This document shows positions 1 to 13,320 of a stretch of 64,000 bases of DNA, piece by piece (the stretch's first letter is position 1; every line of letters starts with the position of its first letter). The stretch spans positions 62,001 through 126,000 of the forward strand of contig SNVD02004466.1 in the NCBI GenBank assembly GCA_013180625.2, in the 5' to 3' direction. The position numbers and the translations under genes are program-made. Origin of the DNA: Boswellia sacra. Taxonomy: Eukaryota > Streptophyta > Magnoliopsida > Sapindales > Burseraceae. The notes under the pieces were generated by a model. It saw only the letters and a program-made list of their open reading frames with translations, did no database searches and was not told where the DNA came from.

Positions 1-1423
1 AAGCTGAGCCATTTTTATGTGATAGTTTTTAGAAAAATGGGTGATAGTTTTTAGAAAAATGGGAAGCTGTTTCAAATGTCTCTACTCTGTGTTTTTGCAA
101 TCGTTGATAAAGAGAAATTTGTTAAAAAAAAAAAAAAAGCTTGGCAAAATAAACAAAGTCCTTTTAAACATTATGAAAGTTCTTGAAAAGGTACCTCAGT
201 TTGTGCAGAATATAAATATAATGAAAGAATTAGTTATTTAAATAAGTTGTGTTTTTCCAAAATTTCTGTCATCTATTTTTGAAAATTAATACAAGAATTA
301 AGCATGTGCCTTTCTAAAAGCTCAGAATATATATGGCGTAGCTAAATTTTAAGTGAAGGTAAATTCACATCAAAAGATGCTTCTACCTCCAAAAGGGTAT
401 GGTTTATTACGTAACATCATTTACTTTTGTAATCACTTGAAACCGATGTAATTAATTATACACGATAGAGTTCTGTCACCTTAGTTTGGTGCATGCAATT
501 TAAAATCCAATTCAAGAGAAAAGAGCTTGGAGCCTTGTAAGTGTTTCAAGTAAGCGAAGCCACGTTAAATCAAAGCCATATTAAGCATATTAGAGAAAAC
601 TTTTGAAATTTCTTATTATCAATCTAAAATAAATCTAGTAAAGAGTATTAAAAAAATGCAAGAGATTGAAAATGTTAAATGTCAATTTTGACCGCCCAAT
701 AAATGTTCAAACCAGCAAATATATGAAAGCGAAGAGATTAATTTTCAACTGCAACAAAGGGCAAGGCAACACAATGCTAAATGGAATAACAACTAAAAAC
801 ACTAAAAAGTCTCATTGGATCGAGTGAAGCAAAGACACCAATAGGCCTCTCTACAAGTGAAGAATTGCGCAATGAATTTCAAGTAATACAATATGATATT
901 ATGCTTTCTATCATGCATGCAATTAAAAATCATTAGTATATACACTTATAGTTCCTCGAAGGGAGCAGTACCTCATTATAATTAAAGCCTGTTTTTGTAA
1001 TTCTCCCTTAAATCATTATATCTAATCTTTTGAATTTTTATAACTACCCTTTAAATTTTAAAGCAAAGTATGTACAAAAGAAAATTAAAGTATGTGACAT
1101 CCATTCAATTTATGGAAATAATATTCACTATAAATAAGCAAAGGGAATTTAAATTAGTTATTGATTTTATATTATATCTGTTTATGGAAGTGCATATAAG
1201 TGTTAAAAAAAGACTGCAGACTCGTTTATATAATTTATAAATAAAATAGATTAATCTATAAGCATAGAAATGTAAAAAAAATTTTGAATGCTGACTGTCC
1301 TTAAACTAATTTAAAATACAAAAAATAAAAAATAAAACTCATATCTTTCATGATATTGCATTTAAATTAATTATTCTTTCTGGATTTTAAAACTTAATAG
1401 TATAGAATATGATTTCAAAACAT
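1..1423. other. AT-rich intergenic DNA, no gene seen
   Basis: I see only short chance reading frames with no recognisable domain. Two tandem copies of a 22-bp unit beginning GTGATAG lie at about 20-62. Nothing else stands out before the TIR element that starts at 1432. Confidence 0.6.
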
Positions 1424-1431
1424 CTTAAAAT

Positions 1432-2143
1432 CAGGGGCTGACCTACCTTTGGGCCTGACCCTTCTAACCTAAATAGTAGATCCTTAATGGTTATTTAAAA
1501 AAAGAAAATTGTTTACTACCCGTTGTTTTAAAATTATTCATATTGGCCTGTTCAGGCCAAAAAAAGTAGCAAAATAAAATATAATTTTACTATAAACAAG
1601 TGGGATTCCACGTATGAACCTTTCAAATTTCTCATATTTATATAAGTGACCAATGAATTATTAAGTGTCATATTTATAATTTATATTGTGATTATCTTTT
1701 ATTCATTTCTTTCTTTAATTATTTTTATCATCTCATTTTTAAGCAAAACTGCTTCTCTGTATTTTTCACTTTTTATTTTCTCTCTTTTTTATTTTAATTT
1801 TTTATCATTTCTTTCTTTTTTCAATATATAATATATGTAAAATTTCCAATGATTGTTTCATCAAAATTGGAAGAGTTACAATGAATTCTTAAAACTGCAT
1901 TTTATGATAACAAGATTGTTATATATGTTATATTTAAGTAAAATATTTATTTATTTGTATTTTCTTGATTTATATTAGTTGATTTTTTTTGGTTACTGCA
2001 TTTTCAAAATTTTTTAAGAGTTCATTTTTGATCAATGTGTGTAGACTTAATATTAATCAATCAATATGTTTTCTTATATTTGAACTTATAATATAGTTTT
2101 ATATTTTGGCCCCCTCAAAACCAAAATCCTAGGTCCACCACTG
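1432..2143. mobile_element. hAT-like non-autonomous TIR element (712 bp)
   Basis: The left end reads CAGGGGCTGACCTACC and the reverse complement of the right end reads CAGTGGTGGACCTAGG, an imperfect terminal inverted repeat. The flanking 8-mers CTTAAAAT (1424-1431) and CCTAAAAT (2144-2151) match at 7 of 8 positions, the duplication length typical of hAT elements. The interior is AT-rich and I see no transposase, so this is a MITE-like derivative or an internally deleted copy. Confidence 0.7.
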
Positions 2144-2310
2144 CCTAAAATTCACTGTTTCTTTTCAATGCGTGAATTATGAGAATAGTTGATTAATAGA
2201 TTTCAAGGATAGACCTTCATTCCCTTGATTTTTAGTACCAAAAGAGTAGAACCCACAAGTTATCAAAACATTATCTCTACTATGATAATCCTAAAGCTAA
2301 TGTAAGATTT

Positions 2311-2666
2311 AGGGGGCAATTGTTTTCTATCTAAAATTTCAATAGGCCTGAATTAAAAATATGAATGGTATTTTTTTTTATATCTGAATTGAAATGTCTG
2401 AAAGCTATTAGCTTTTAGAACATAGTAAAAATATCAATATTTATACACATTTAAAAAAATTATAAATTCATAATAATATTTGGTATGCAAATGTTTTTAC
2501 ATGTGATATAAAATCTTAAGTGAAAATAATATATATAAGTAGGAATATATTTGTAAAAAATGAAAAAATAAACGTATCATTCAAATTTTTATACTTACAA
2601 CCTATTCAGATTTCAGTTTAACTCAGACTTATTTAAATTTCAAACAAAAAAAAAACAAACGTCCCC
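2311..2666. mobile_element. MITE-like TIR element, probably hAT type
   Basis: The left end starts AGGGGGCAATTGTTTT. The reverse complement of the right end starts GGGGACGTTTGTTTTT. Further in, the arms stay similar (AAATTTCAATAGGCCTGAATT against AAATTTAAATAAGTCTGAGTT). The flanks TAAGATTT (2303-2310) and TAAGAGAG (2667-2674) share five leading bases, only partial support for an 8-bp duplication. There is no coding capacity. Confidence 0.5.
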
Positions 2667-3514
2667 TAAGAGAGAGAAGAAGAAATGGATTGAGAAAAAA
2701 ATGAGAGAGATAGAGAAAAGAAAGAGATTGAATCAATAACAAGAATTAACTTTTTAAATTAAACAGTGGGCTATAATATATATATATACCCAGAAATTTG
2801 CTCTATTATTAGGCAAAAAGTCCTCTTTTGGGTTTAAATCAGTGCGGTTCTTAACCTTAAGTTTTTGGTATCATCTAGGTCCAACAAACGAATTCCATTT
2901 GTTTCTGAATTAACGGACAGAGGCAAAATAGGAAATTTACAATTAATCACGAATCCAAATCAAATTTATTTACTTTTTAAAAAAATTAAAAACCTAATAT
3001 CCATCATATAATAATAGAATGAGATTTGAAGACGTAATACCTCGCAACCATGAACCTAAAAAGGAAAACGCATCAACCAGGAACCACAATAATAGAAATC
3101 AAAATAATAAATCAAATTTAAAAAAAAAATCAACTTAGTAGCAACCGATAGCTTCCATTAGCAGGAACACAAGTTCCATCGGTAGTGTGTGCAGCTTCCA
3201 TCTTTTCAAATGGGGTTGGTACCTACAAAAACACTCTAATGTCTAAGTCAGATATCGATTGTGTGTTCGGGTTTAGCAAAGTGATAGATGGACTTAAATT
3301 AGTGATAGAAAGAGGAGAAGCAATAGAGTAGAGAGATTTTCTAGTAGAGATACTTCCTGGGCTTTTAGGCTGATTGTTTTGTGTCTTCTTAGCTTTCCTT
3401 CTTCCTCCCATTTTTACTTACTAGTAACCACTTTCATCTCCCTTAGTTTTGACATAATCAATATCAATGCTTCCTTTTTTTCTTTTTCCCAATCTAACAC
3501 AACCTCCTTCTTCC
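2667..3514. other. Non-coding stretch with GA-rich repeat
   Basis: A purine-rich block at 2669-2770 is similar to 5450-5545. Both copies run from a GAGAGA/AAGAAG tract into a segment like AATTAACTTTTTAAATTAAAC, so they are members of one dispersed repeat. The rest holds no recognisable gene. Confidence 0.4.
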
Positions 3515-4150
3515 CTATCCAAGCCTGACACTATTAATAATCCTATTTTCACAAGTCATTACTTGATTTAGCCTTTGGGCTGGACCATCAGGCTTCATGT
3601 TTTGCTGAGCTTGGGCTAGTTCGACTTGGGCCATCGTATGTGACATAATCAATCCCTTCAAGAAGCTTATAGAAGAGAAAAGATGACAAAGGTTCAAAGT
3701 TTATTGATTGATATATTATGATTGAATGAAAAAAGGGTAAATACACCCTTTTATAGCCTAAATATGTCCTAATTAGACTCAAACAATTCAAAATAAGAAG
3801 TCTAGTAAAAAGGACAAATCAAAATAAGGAAATCTAACCCGAAGGGGAAAGCAATTCTAAAACAAATAGGACTTAAAAATGGGAAATAGAGCAGATTCTT
3901 GCACTAGACGCCAGAAGCTTGGGCGTTGCAGTGCTAGGAACTTGCACTGCAGCGCTGCGGACGCGCACCAAGACACACAAAGTCAAGAGGCAAGAGGCCC
4001 TGCTGGTCTAGCGCTGCGTCTCTGCTTGCTGGGCACTGTTGATTCTGCCGGCTGGGCGCTGGGGCAACAATGCTTCTTCTTGTGCGCTTATGTCCTACGT
4101 CATTATATCAATTTTTTAATTATGTTTCTGTCCTCTTATTTCAGTTTGAA
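3515..4150 (-). other. Possible degraded LTR fragment with a GC-rich block
   Basis: On the minus strand this segment has a TATAAAAG box near 3755 and, downstream, the kind of short leader seen in LTR promoters. It is preceded by an unusually GC-rich block (about 3900-4080, many GCGCTG and GGGCG words) in an otherwise AT-rich region. No paired LTR, primer-binding site or target duplication is visible. A solo or truncated LTR is my best guess; a fragment of some other repeat is equally possible. Confidence 0.25.
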
Positions 4151-6238
4151 ATAATTAGAAATCAAGTTTACCGTTCAGACAAAAGTAATGTAAAAGAATT
4201 AGTATTGGAAGATTGAAAGATTCGCTGAAAGTCTCCTTTTGGTAATGACTTATGTGTCTAGCTGTGTATATATAACAACGCAATTTCAGTAACCGACGCC
4301 AAGTAAACCACATTTAATAACTTTAAAGCTCATTCTAACATTCATAAACATTTTTATAGTCCAGATTTTTTATTTTACATACTATAATTCTATAAATGAC
4401 AAAATTATGCACAATTTATTTTGAAATAAAATTAACAAACTAATATATTACTAATCATTTGACTTAATTTTGAGCTGAATAAACTTTAGAGAAGATTTTT
4501 TGCTCAGAAAATCTCGTTGGTAAAAGCATATAGACGAATTTATTAGGAGCTACTACCTTCGAGGCTTCGAGCACAAGACAGAATTGTAGCTAACACATAC
4601 TCAGACTAGCAGCTTGATTCAGAATTGAGCACAGCACAGGCAAAGAATTACACAGGTGATTCCAGGTTCAGTCAACTATAACTAATTTTTGGTTAGGATG
4701 AGGCACGAGTCAGCTCCATTTGACTTTTTTCAGTAGGATAGCACCACATAAACAACGCAAAAGGTTCCAGGATCTTGAAGAGTTAAATTTCACCGGTCAC
4801 TCAAGCTACAAAATCAATAGGGGCATTTTATCTTTTAGAGAATTTAGAGAAAATTGAAAGCTACCCAACCATAGCCATATATTTTGACTTTGATTTAAGA
4901 TAACTTTCTACGAAACAAAGTTTACAATAGTTTGAAATTTAGATGGTATAGCTTCTTGCAGCAGATCAGTTATTTTTGGATTAATAAACAATCAAAGTAG
5001 GGAAAAGAGAATAATTTCGGCTGATACCAATCTGCGAGGGAGCAACAGATCAACATAGGTTCCAAAAGTTTGATATAGGACATATAATTTCAAAGTTGGC
5101 AATGATGCAAACAAACGTATTTCACAACCCCGATACTATAAAGACCATATTGAGAAGTAGCAATACAGGACAACGATAGGAAAGATTAATAATTATTTTA
5201 ACAAACAGGCAACAGGTACTTGAAGAGAGACCAGGGCTGAAGAATTAAAAAGTGGGAGCTAAATTAGGTACTTGTCTTCTCTTCATTACAGTTTTCACTT
5301 TTCAGTTGATAAAAAAGAGATAGTGATGATATATGCAATCCCTCTTACTTAATTGTTAATGCTGCCAATCTTCTTAATCAATTTTTTTTCCCTATATCTC
5401 ATTCTCCTTCTACAATCTGATGTTTTTAAGAGAATGAGGAATATTAGCAAACAAAAGAAGAAATGAATTAGAGAGAAAAGAGAGAGAGAAGAAGAAGAAG
5501 AAGAGATTAAATAAATAAGAGGAATTATCTTTTTAAACTAAGCAATTATATTTTTGACATTAGATACACGTATATGTTAATATAGTGATGCCATTTGAGC
5601 CCCACTTGTGGACTAATTAACCCCCATTTCTTCACTTGGTGAGGAAAAATTTGAAATGTTATATGAAACTTAGTACTAACACATCTTCGTCTTTTCATGC
5701 ATTGCAAAAAGAGTTACAGTACGGACACCCCATTCCTCCAACTTTTATGAATTATGTTAATCAGACAACGCGCCTCGAATAAATAATCCTACAAACATAA
5801 TCTAACTAAAATGATCATAAATAAATTATTTTTATTTTAAATATTTTGCTAAAAAATATGTTATCTTTTTTTGTAATATTCGTTTAGAAGAAAATTAAAC
5901 ACACTCATTTTCTTTACAAGGAAAACATTATAATCATTAAAAAGATGTTGGTTTTCGTATTATTATTATTATTTTTTTTTTATGAATTCACGTGATAATA
6001 AGCTCTAATGCGTTCGATTAGGACACATGAGAGAAAAGAAGGACAAAGAGGCATCATAAAAATGGATAAATATTTGCTATTTTTTATGCAGACAACAATT
6101 GTATAAAGAAAGTAAGTTGGTTGGCACCAAACAAAGTGCAACTGCGACTGCAAGATTTAAGTTTGATTTATGAGAATTTATGGTAATAATAGTAAATTAG
6201 TTATTAGACTTAAAATTGAGGAGTTGCATGGAAGAGTC
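4151..6238. other. AT-rich intergenic DNA, no gene seen
   Basis: No reading frame of note. It contains the second copy of the GA-rich repeat at about 5450-5545 (compare 2669-2770). Nothing else is recognised. Confidence 0.5.
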
Positions 6239-6241
6239 TTA

Positions 6242-6872
6242 GGTCATGTTTGGTACGCGACATTGTATAGTATTATTTTTAATAATTACATTGTATTGTA
6301 TTGTATTGTATTGTATTAACTAATGCTATGCATAATATAGTGGATGTTTGGTAAACAATTGCACTGTGCTATTTTTTATACTATACTATACTATATTTAT
6401 GTTTGGAGTATTTTTAAATTGTATTATATTATCTTTCATTTCAAAAATTAACAACATATTATTAAATAAATTAAATATTATTTTATATCGAATTAAATAA
6501 ATTAAATACTAAATAAAATAATTATAACCTACAATTATAAAAATATATAATCTTCCTTATATTTAATTTATATAAATTTAACAAAAATAAAATAAAAATC
6601 ATACAAAAACCTTAAAAATAGCTATAGTTAAAGTTGTATAAACTTTTATAATGTTGTTTACATAGTGAGAATATTAAAAAAAATTAATATTCTTGTATAG
6701 TGTAAGGTAATACGGTGGTTTTTCTCTGCATTAGATAATGTAACACATATTACATTAAATTATGCAGTACATTATTTAATACAATGTAAAGTTTGTTCCA
6801 AACATAAGTATTATACAAATTAATACAGTGCAGAATTTTTATACAGTACAGTGTGAGCTGCCAAATATGCCC
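6242..6872. mobile_element. Tourist/PIF-like MITE (about 630 bp)
   Basis: The left terminus GGTCATGTTTGGTACG pairs imperfectly with the reverse complement of the right terminus, GGGCATATTTGGCAGC. Such ends recall Tourist-type PIF/Harbinger MITEs. The left subterminal region has TTGTA tandem repeats and the right one has ATACAGTGCAG-like inverted copies. Flanking TTA on the left and TA on the right do not form a clean duplication, so the superfamily assignment is tentative. No transposase is present. Confidence 0.45.
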
Positions 6873-7252
6873 TATTGTCCTGTTGTGAATCTCATTTATT
6901 AATAAGTGTTGCTATTTTTATAAACTATTCATACAAACTTATTGCATGATTCTCACATTATTCATCTTAGTTAATATTATTAATTTTTTAAATTCACTCT
7001 TTTAATTATTTCATATCACTTGTATGATAAATTTGTGTAAAAAAATTTATAAAAATAATATTATTCCCATACGGAGATATAATTCCCCCTCACAGAATCA
7101 GAATTCTAAGAATTTCTATCTGTGGGATGGGGGTTCATTAAGAAATCGGTGGAGGCTTTATAGCGTCACTAATAGTGAACTTGGAATGATATGAAATCCG
7201 GCCCAAAATGCCCATTAAGTCAAACCCACTTGCCTTGGACAAACCAAAAAGC

Positions 7253-7260
7253 CTTGGAAG
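7253..7260. repeat. Left target-site duplication of hAT MITE
   Basis: CTTGGAAG here is repeated exactly at 7874-7881, immediately outside both ends of the TIR element. An 8-bp duplication is the hAT signature. Confidence 0.85.
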
Positions 7261-7873
7261 TAGAGGTGGAACCAATCCCCATGGGGATGGAGCCCCGCAA
7301 TTCCCAAACCCGTTTGGGCCGGGGATGGGGAGCTAAAAATGGGGAATGGGGTGGGGATGAGGATAAAAATTTTACCCGAAATTAAATGGGGATGGGGATG
7401 GGGATTATGCTCCAAGCCCAGCCCGGCCCGCTCCCCGAAATTAAAATAAAATAATATATATATATTTTTAGTAATCTAATACTTAAACCCTTGTTATCTT
7501 TCCTATTATAAAACTTAATGTCCCACCTACTTTAATAAAACTCAAGCCTAACCTAGCCCACCTTTGTTTGCCTAAAGATTTATTTTAAGGATGTTGATTG
7601 TCTAAAGATTTATTAATATTTATTTGTAGGTATGTTGCTTAAGATTTATAGTTGTAATTTAAATATGTTTTATTTCAAAGTATAAATTTTTAACAAGTAA
7701 ATGGGGTTGGGGATGGGGATGAGGATGCGTTTTGGTTTTGGGGATTCCCCATCCCCATCCCCGCTTTAAAAAGTTGGGGATTAATAGGGGATGGGGATTG
7801 ATATATTAATTGGGGATGGGGATGGGGATGGGGATGGCATCCCCACCCCCAACCCGGCCCGATTCCACCTCTA
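7261..7873. mobile_element. hAT MITE with GGGGAT-repeat subterminal arms
   Basis: The termini are inverted repeats: TAGAGGTGGAAC on the left and TAGAGGTGGAAT on the reverse complement of the right. A perfect 8-bp duplication (CTTGGAAG) flanks them. TAG-RG termini and an 8-bp duplication fit hAT. Both subterminal regions are rich in GGGGAT or CCCCAT repeats (around 7384-7406, 7700-7725, 7745-7763 and 7812-7836), while the middle (7440-7690) is AT-rich. There is no transposase, so it is a non-autonomous copy. Short ORFs on both strands here come from the repeat. Confidence 0.85.
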
Positions 7874-7881
7874 CTTGGAAG

Positions 7882-10800
7882 TCCACAAATGATGCCATCG
7901 TCACAAGGCGCAAGGAAGCCGTGCAAACCAGTCGACCGCCTTGGAGAATCACAAGGAAAAGTTCACCACACTAACGCTTGGTTGTACTGGGGATTCCCTT
8001 AATAGTTTCATACTTTTAATGCCTTCGATTAGAATTTATTAAATCAAGAACATTGACACAGGAGAAGATAGCGTGTGTATTCATAATTAATTGGAATGTT
8101 GTGAACAAAGAATTCGTAAAAATTGACTTACGACAACTCGAGTCTCTAAATTTGAATCGGCTTACATACATGAAATCATTAAAGAATAAATATTGATCTA
8201 TATCAATTTAATTTCTGTTGCGGAAAGTGAGAATATAAGGGATATCGTCCACACATATTAGTACAATTTTCTTCGCTCGATCCCTCGTTTATTAGAGGAT
8301 TACGCTGTCTTTTCTAACTTACTAATCTCAACCAGCTATTATTGATTTAATCAAACAAAAAAGAGAGTAAAATGAAATTGCCATTGACTCTAGGGAAAGA
8401 CAAGTTAGACAACCAACTTTTTTTTTTTTTTCCATCTAATAGTACTTTTTGCATTACAATATTTTAATATCTACTTGCCTTATGTAACATGCAGCTTAAT
8501 AATAATTATAACATACATGAAAAAAAAAAAAGCCCACCAACAATAATTAGTCAATATTTCTGTGGACTTATTGGGAAACAATAACTTATGTAATGTCCAA
8601 AACTATAATATCTATTATTTTTCTTTTTCAATTTGAACATATTTATTATTGTGTTCACACAAGATAATCTATATAATAATTGTATTTTATCGACTGATAT
8701 TAATTTAATGAAATTTCTAAGATATATTATGGCAATATTGCAGTATGCAATTGGCATCGACAAATGATTTTATTGGGAATTTTGTCATGTTGTGAACAGA
8801 TTACTAAGAACAAGTAGTTAAGCATCTATAACTATAATCTATCACCTTTCTTTTAACTAATTACATTGTTATTGGTGCACATGGCACGGTTCAATTAATA
8901 TAGAGATCAAAGTGTGTGAGCACAGCAGGCTAATATATAGCAGTCAACTTAAAGTAACACGAATTACACTTTAATTTCAAATCAGTTTCATTTTGCATTA
9001 AAATTTGCATTCCCTATATTACGTTTATATATTGTTGAAAAGATACCAAACCTTATTGGTGGATTACACATGAATGAGTCAAATTACACTATCACTTATC
9101 CATTTGAATTCGAAACCGCAAGTAAATTTATTTGATCAAGGAAAATGTTTTATATACGACAATTATATCTAAATGCCTTAGAAAATTAGAAAAGGATAGA
9201 AATTTCTCATTGATCTCGAAATTTAAAACACTATTAATTATTCTGAACTTTCAGATTTATACAATGTCGTAATGTAATGATCTATGATATAGATTAATGT
9301 TGATCACATGTGAATGGCTCACTAGCATCAACTCAAAATTAACAACATTATGTTGGCAGTCTACAAGCTTAATTAGGATGATGGTTTTGTTTGTTTATAT
9401 GGAATTATGATTGTTGGGTATGGGAAATCAGCCGATTAAACAAGCCCAATTCAACATAAAACAAGCCGAAAAAACATGAAAAGTCCATGTCAAAAGTCAC
9501 CAAATCAGGCCACATTGACTTTATCATCAGGAGGCCTAATGAAAGCCTCGCAAACTCTCCAACCTAGTTTCTCTGCCAACTGAAATGGAGAACCATCAGG
9601 AAAGGCTACTAGGCATCTGTGGAAGTGCAGTCATGAAACGTAACCAACTTCCATTGCCATTTTAGTTCAATTTCGTAGGGATATCATCAACCACTGGTAG
9701 AAATAATCCTCATTCTTTCCTATACTTCCTTCCAAAATCAACATTAACCAAACCGAATTTAATCAACAACTGAGATTTCTCGAAGTTTGTCATGCCGCAT
9801 TAGCTATTCTAAACACCATGCCAAAGGCCAAAGTCCAAATACACCTCTGTTGAGTAGATAAGCTTGAACAAAATATTTTGATATTCATAGCTATCATTGG
9901 AGACGCTCTGACTACACATTGCCAGCTGTACAACGACTCAACCACAGTTTTTTCTTCTTGTTATTTAATAATACTCAATATATTGATAGGTAATTAGGCA
10001 ATTAATCCTCTTTATTTAGGAGACGTCTTTGAGAAATGGGGTTATTCCAGCCCCTATAAGTAATATTAGATCCTTCTAGACAAAATTTTGATCTAACTCA
10101 TATTAAAGACCTTACTATATTTAAGCTATAAGTCAAAAGTGATTTGGAAAGTGGTCAACTGAATTATTTCCTTGCCATATAAAATGCACCATATATATCA
10201 CTTCTAACAACATTCAAGAAAACAACGCAAATATGTTTGGTAAAATTTTTTTAAAAACGTAGAGAACATAAATGTGCCACAACATCACAAACAAGACATG
10301 AATTGCCACAGAAATTTCGGAATACATTCCAAGAATTACAATAAAATTGCAGAAAACTCGAATTTCAGATGCCAACTAAAACTTGCACAAAATCAAATCA
10401 TGCATTATCAAAACTAAAAGACTTGACTTAATCCATTCCTCTATACATATTATTTCCATACAAATGCACACTCTTTTTAAAATCGAGCTAAAGAAACAAT
10501 TGCAATGAGAAAAAAGGATTTCTAGTTACTTTAGTATGAATTCTGAACAGGAATTACCCGTGGATCATGAGCTTATAAAAGCAGGATTCTTGCCTGGCCT
10601 ATTTCATTGCCGAGGATGTCTTGCTTAGGTGATATTACTCGTGGAGGATAAGAAGATATAACTGATGGTAGTTGCTGGAAGCGGGAAAGTTAGTGTTTAA
10701 CTAAGGAGAAAAAATAAAGGCAAGATCCCCATTAGTTACAAAGCAGATGAGATGATTGTTATATATACGGCAAATGATTAAAAGATGTTAAGTTTGCTAC

Positions 10801-13109
10801 TTTACCTAAAAGCTCGAGCTAGTAGGTGTGGACTAAACATTAGTTTTACCTTTTCTTATACGTTGCTACCATGTTAAGTTTGTCACTTTATCTAAAAGCT
10901 TAAGCTAGTACATGTTAACATTAGTTTTATACTTCAATAAAAGAAACCTTTTATATCAGCTTTTCATTTTGCTTTTAGAAGCTGTGATACTTATTTAAGT
11001 GTTCCTTCCAACCATTCACTAGCATTGAGCTTAAAGTACAACTTTTGGACTTATAGAGACTGTTGTAAGGGACGCTCACATAACCTGATGAAACCAATGA
11101 CAACAGAAATTAGCCGGTGCTTCCAGTTAAGTTTCACAGTCAATTAACTTCCCGAGAAATTACTCAGTGATAATTATCAGGTTATCTGGCATACAACAGA
11201 GTATATGACAATTGAACACATATAAAGCTCCACAAGAAAAACTAATTAAGTTAACAACTCTCTCCTCAAGTACTATAGTTAGTGCCACTATCCCCATGAA
11301 ATGATGGCTTTTAGTAATTCCTTTAAATATGTGCTTCTAATCTGACTGTCAAGTATTAAATTCGCTAAAGATCTGCATCTCGAACAGAAAGCCTTATAGA
11401 TGAGTGTAAATCAAAGTACAAAGGAAGCAAATTGATTAAGATACTTGTCACTTACCTGACAAAGGAAAAAAAAATTGAATATCAGTGTAATTTTCACTTT
11501 CTCTGCACGGTCACTAGTATCATGCACCAGATTAAGCATAGTTTTTTTTCTTGGAAATTCAGTATGAGGAGGGTATTTAATTTATAGTCTGAAATTTCTA
11601 AACCGCCAATGAAAATATCGGTCATATTAAAGACAACAAATCCAGAGAATATAATCTTTACATCGTGTGTATACATGCATCTGTATTAAGAGGTTTGTCC
11701 ACATTATATTGGTTTCAGCACAATCACACGCAACAAAACCAAAGCAATTTACATAAATCCAAAACCAAACCAAGTTAAAATTGGTACCATAAGATCCGCC
11801 GTAGTTGCAGTGGGAACGTATTATCATTACAAGGTCAGCTGCATTTTCTCTGGCATATGTAAATTATATGATCCAATTTACACAGAAAGAACTTTCTTTT
11901 TATAGGAACGTGAACCTACATAAATTCCACCGTTGTACACAATTTCGTCTGGCAATTTCTTGAATTTGGATCAAATATGATGAAATAAAAATTTATGTCT
12001 AGAAAATTGGATAAAAGTTAGTTACATCTCTTGCCATAGACAAACATTTCTTCAGTGGCGAATTAATTCAACGTTTATTGCTACCATATTTCAAATCCTG
12101 TAAGGTGAGATCTCTCTCCTATCTTCTTCTTCTCTTCTTTTGTTTTGTGGCTCAAGAGAAGAAGTGAAATCTTTTGGGGTTTAGAACTTGAAAGTTGTCG
12201 TTAACTCTCTTTTATTCTGTATTGATATTATATATACTAACTCTCAGCTTGCAATGTGTGCAGAAGGCAATCAACGTCAAGCCTATCACCCCATCAATGA
12301 AGTTTAGTTTCAACGTTTGATGAACCTGGGCTGATGTATGATGTACAAATATCCACATCCTAACTAACACTGCATTGATTCTTGAAAATTTTAAGCAAGA
12401 GGTTCAGAGCTTTGATTATGAAGGAACATCAGTTAAGATGCAATATGCATCTAAAGGAGGTCATCAATTGACAGCTATGGCATATTGGACGATGAAATTG
12501 GTATTAATTCAATCCATCAATCAGGAAATTAGTCACTAAAAGCTTGCAAGATTTGCAAGATACAGAGTGACACGTAGGCAGATCGTGGAGAGACAACCTT
12601 CGCTCTGTTTGCATATCTACATGATCCTGGTGAACAGATCTTAAGCTGTTGAGCACAACTGGTAATAAGCTCATTTCTTCTGTTTGTTTATTTTTATTTT
12701 AGTATCTTCCGTTTGTTTATTTTTATTCTTTCCATTGGTTTTAATCTTTTTTTTTTTAAAAAATCAAATTATAGTATTTGGGTGGACAAAAATATCAGGT
12801 TGGTCTTGGTCATACAACTTATACTGTATTTATTGGACATTGACAACAGTTTTTGACGAAATTTTTAAATTCAGAAGACATACATACTAACATTATAGAT
12901 AACATTCACTCAATGTTTTACTTGTAATTAAGCGGAAGATTAAATTTCAAACACTAGCAAATGCATGCGATACAGGCCTTACTCGAAGGTACATCACAAC
13001 TGGAGAATTTTTATTAATGAGGAGTGATTACAAATATTCAAGGAAAACAAAATGCCAGAAATACAATCTAGAAGAATTCCAATTGCGGAGACAGAATGAT
13101 CATTTGTCC
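7882..13109. other. 5.2 kb AT-rich non-coding region
   Basis: No gene or domain is recognised. A segment at about 9414-9965 starts TGTTGGGTATGGG and has a base composition unlike its surroundings; it could be an old LTR fragment, but no partner is visible. The last part (to 13109) is the region downstream of the minus-strand NLR gene and may include its 3' UTR. Confidence 0.4.
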
Positions 13110-13143
13110 TCAACATTGCATCTCTTCCCAAGCTCTTAATTGT

Positions 13144-13320
13144 CTAAAAAAAAATAACAGAAAGAAACGGAACTGATCGATGCAAAAGAAATGCAATCAT
13201 ATTCACCATGCTAGAAAATTTTTAAAATGCGCAAAATGAAATTATGGGGAGGAAATTGAAAGATCATGAAGCGTGAATTAAAAAACAGAGTACTAATTAC
13301 TGGCAAAGAGGAAGACTTAC
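13144..13320 (-). other. Probable last intron of the NLR gene
   Basis: Reading leftwards, CA|GTAAGT at 13320 is a strong donor and a T-run ending in AG at 13145-13144 is a good acceptor. Splicing would replace the immediate TAA with a short tail encoded at 13143-13110 (QLRAWEEMQC, then TGA). Without splicing the protein ends at 13317. This is inferred from splice consensus only. Confidence 0.45.

Noticed and set aside
3879..4154. 91-codon ORF
   Set aside because: No domain or homologous pattern; it follows from the GC-rich block that lacks stop codons.
7384..7406. Telomere-like repeat
   Set aside because: GGGGAT is not the plant telomere motif TTTAGGG and it sits inside a TIR element.
7690..7926. 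His/Pro/Gly-rich ORF as a protein gene
   Set aside because: It is the translation of GGGGAT repeats within a MITE.
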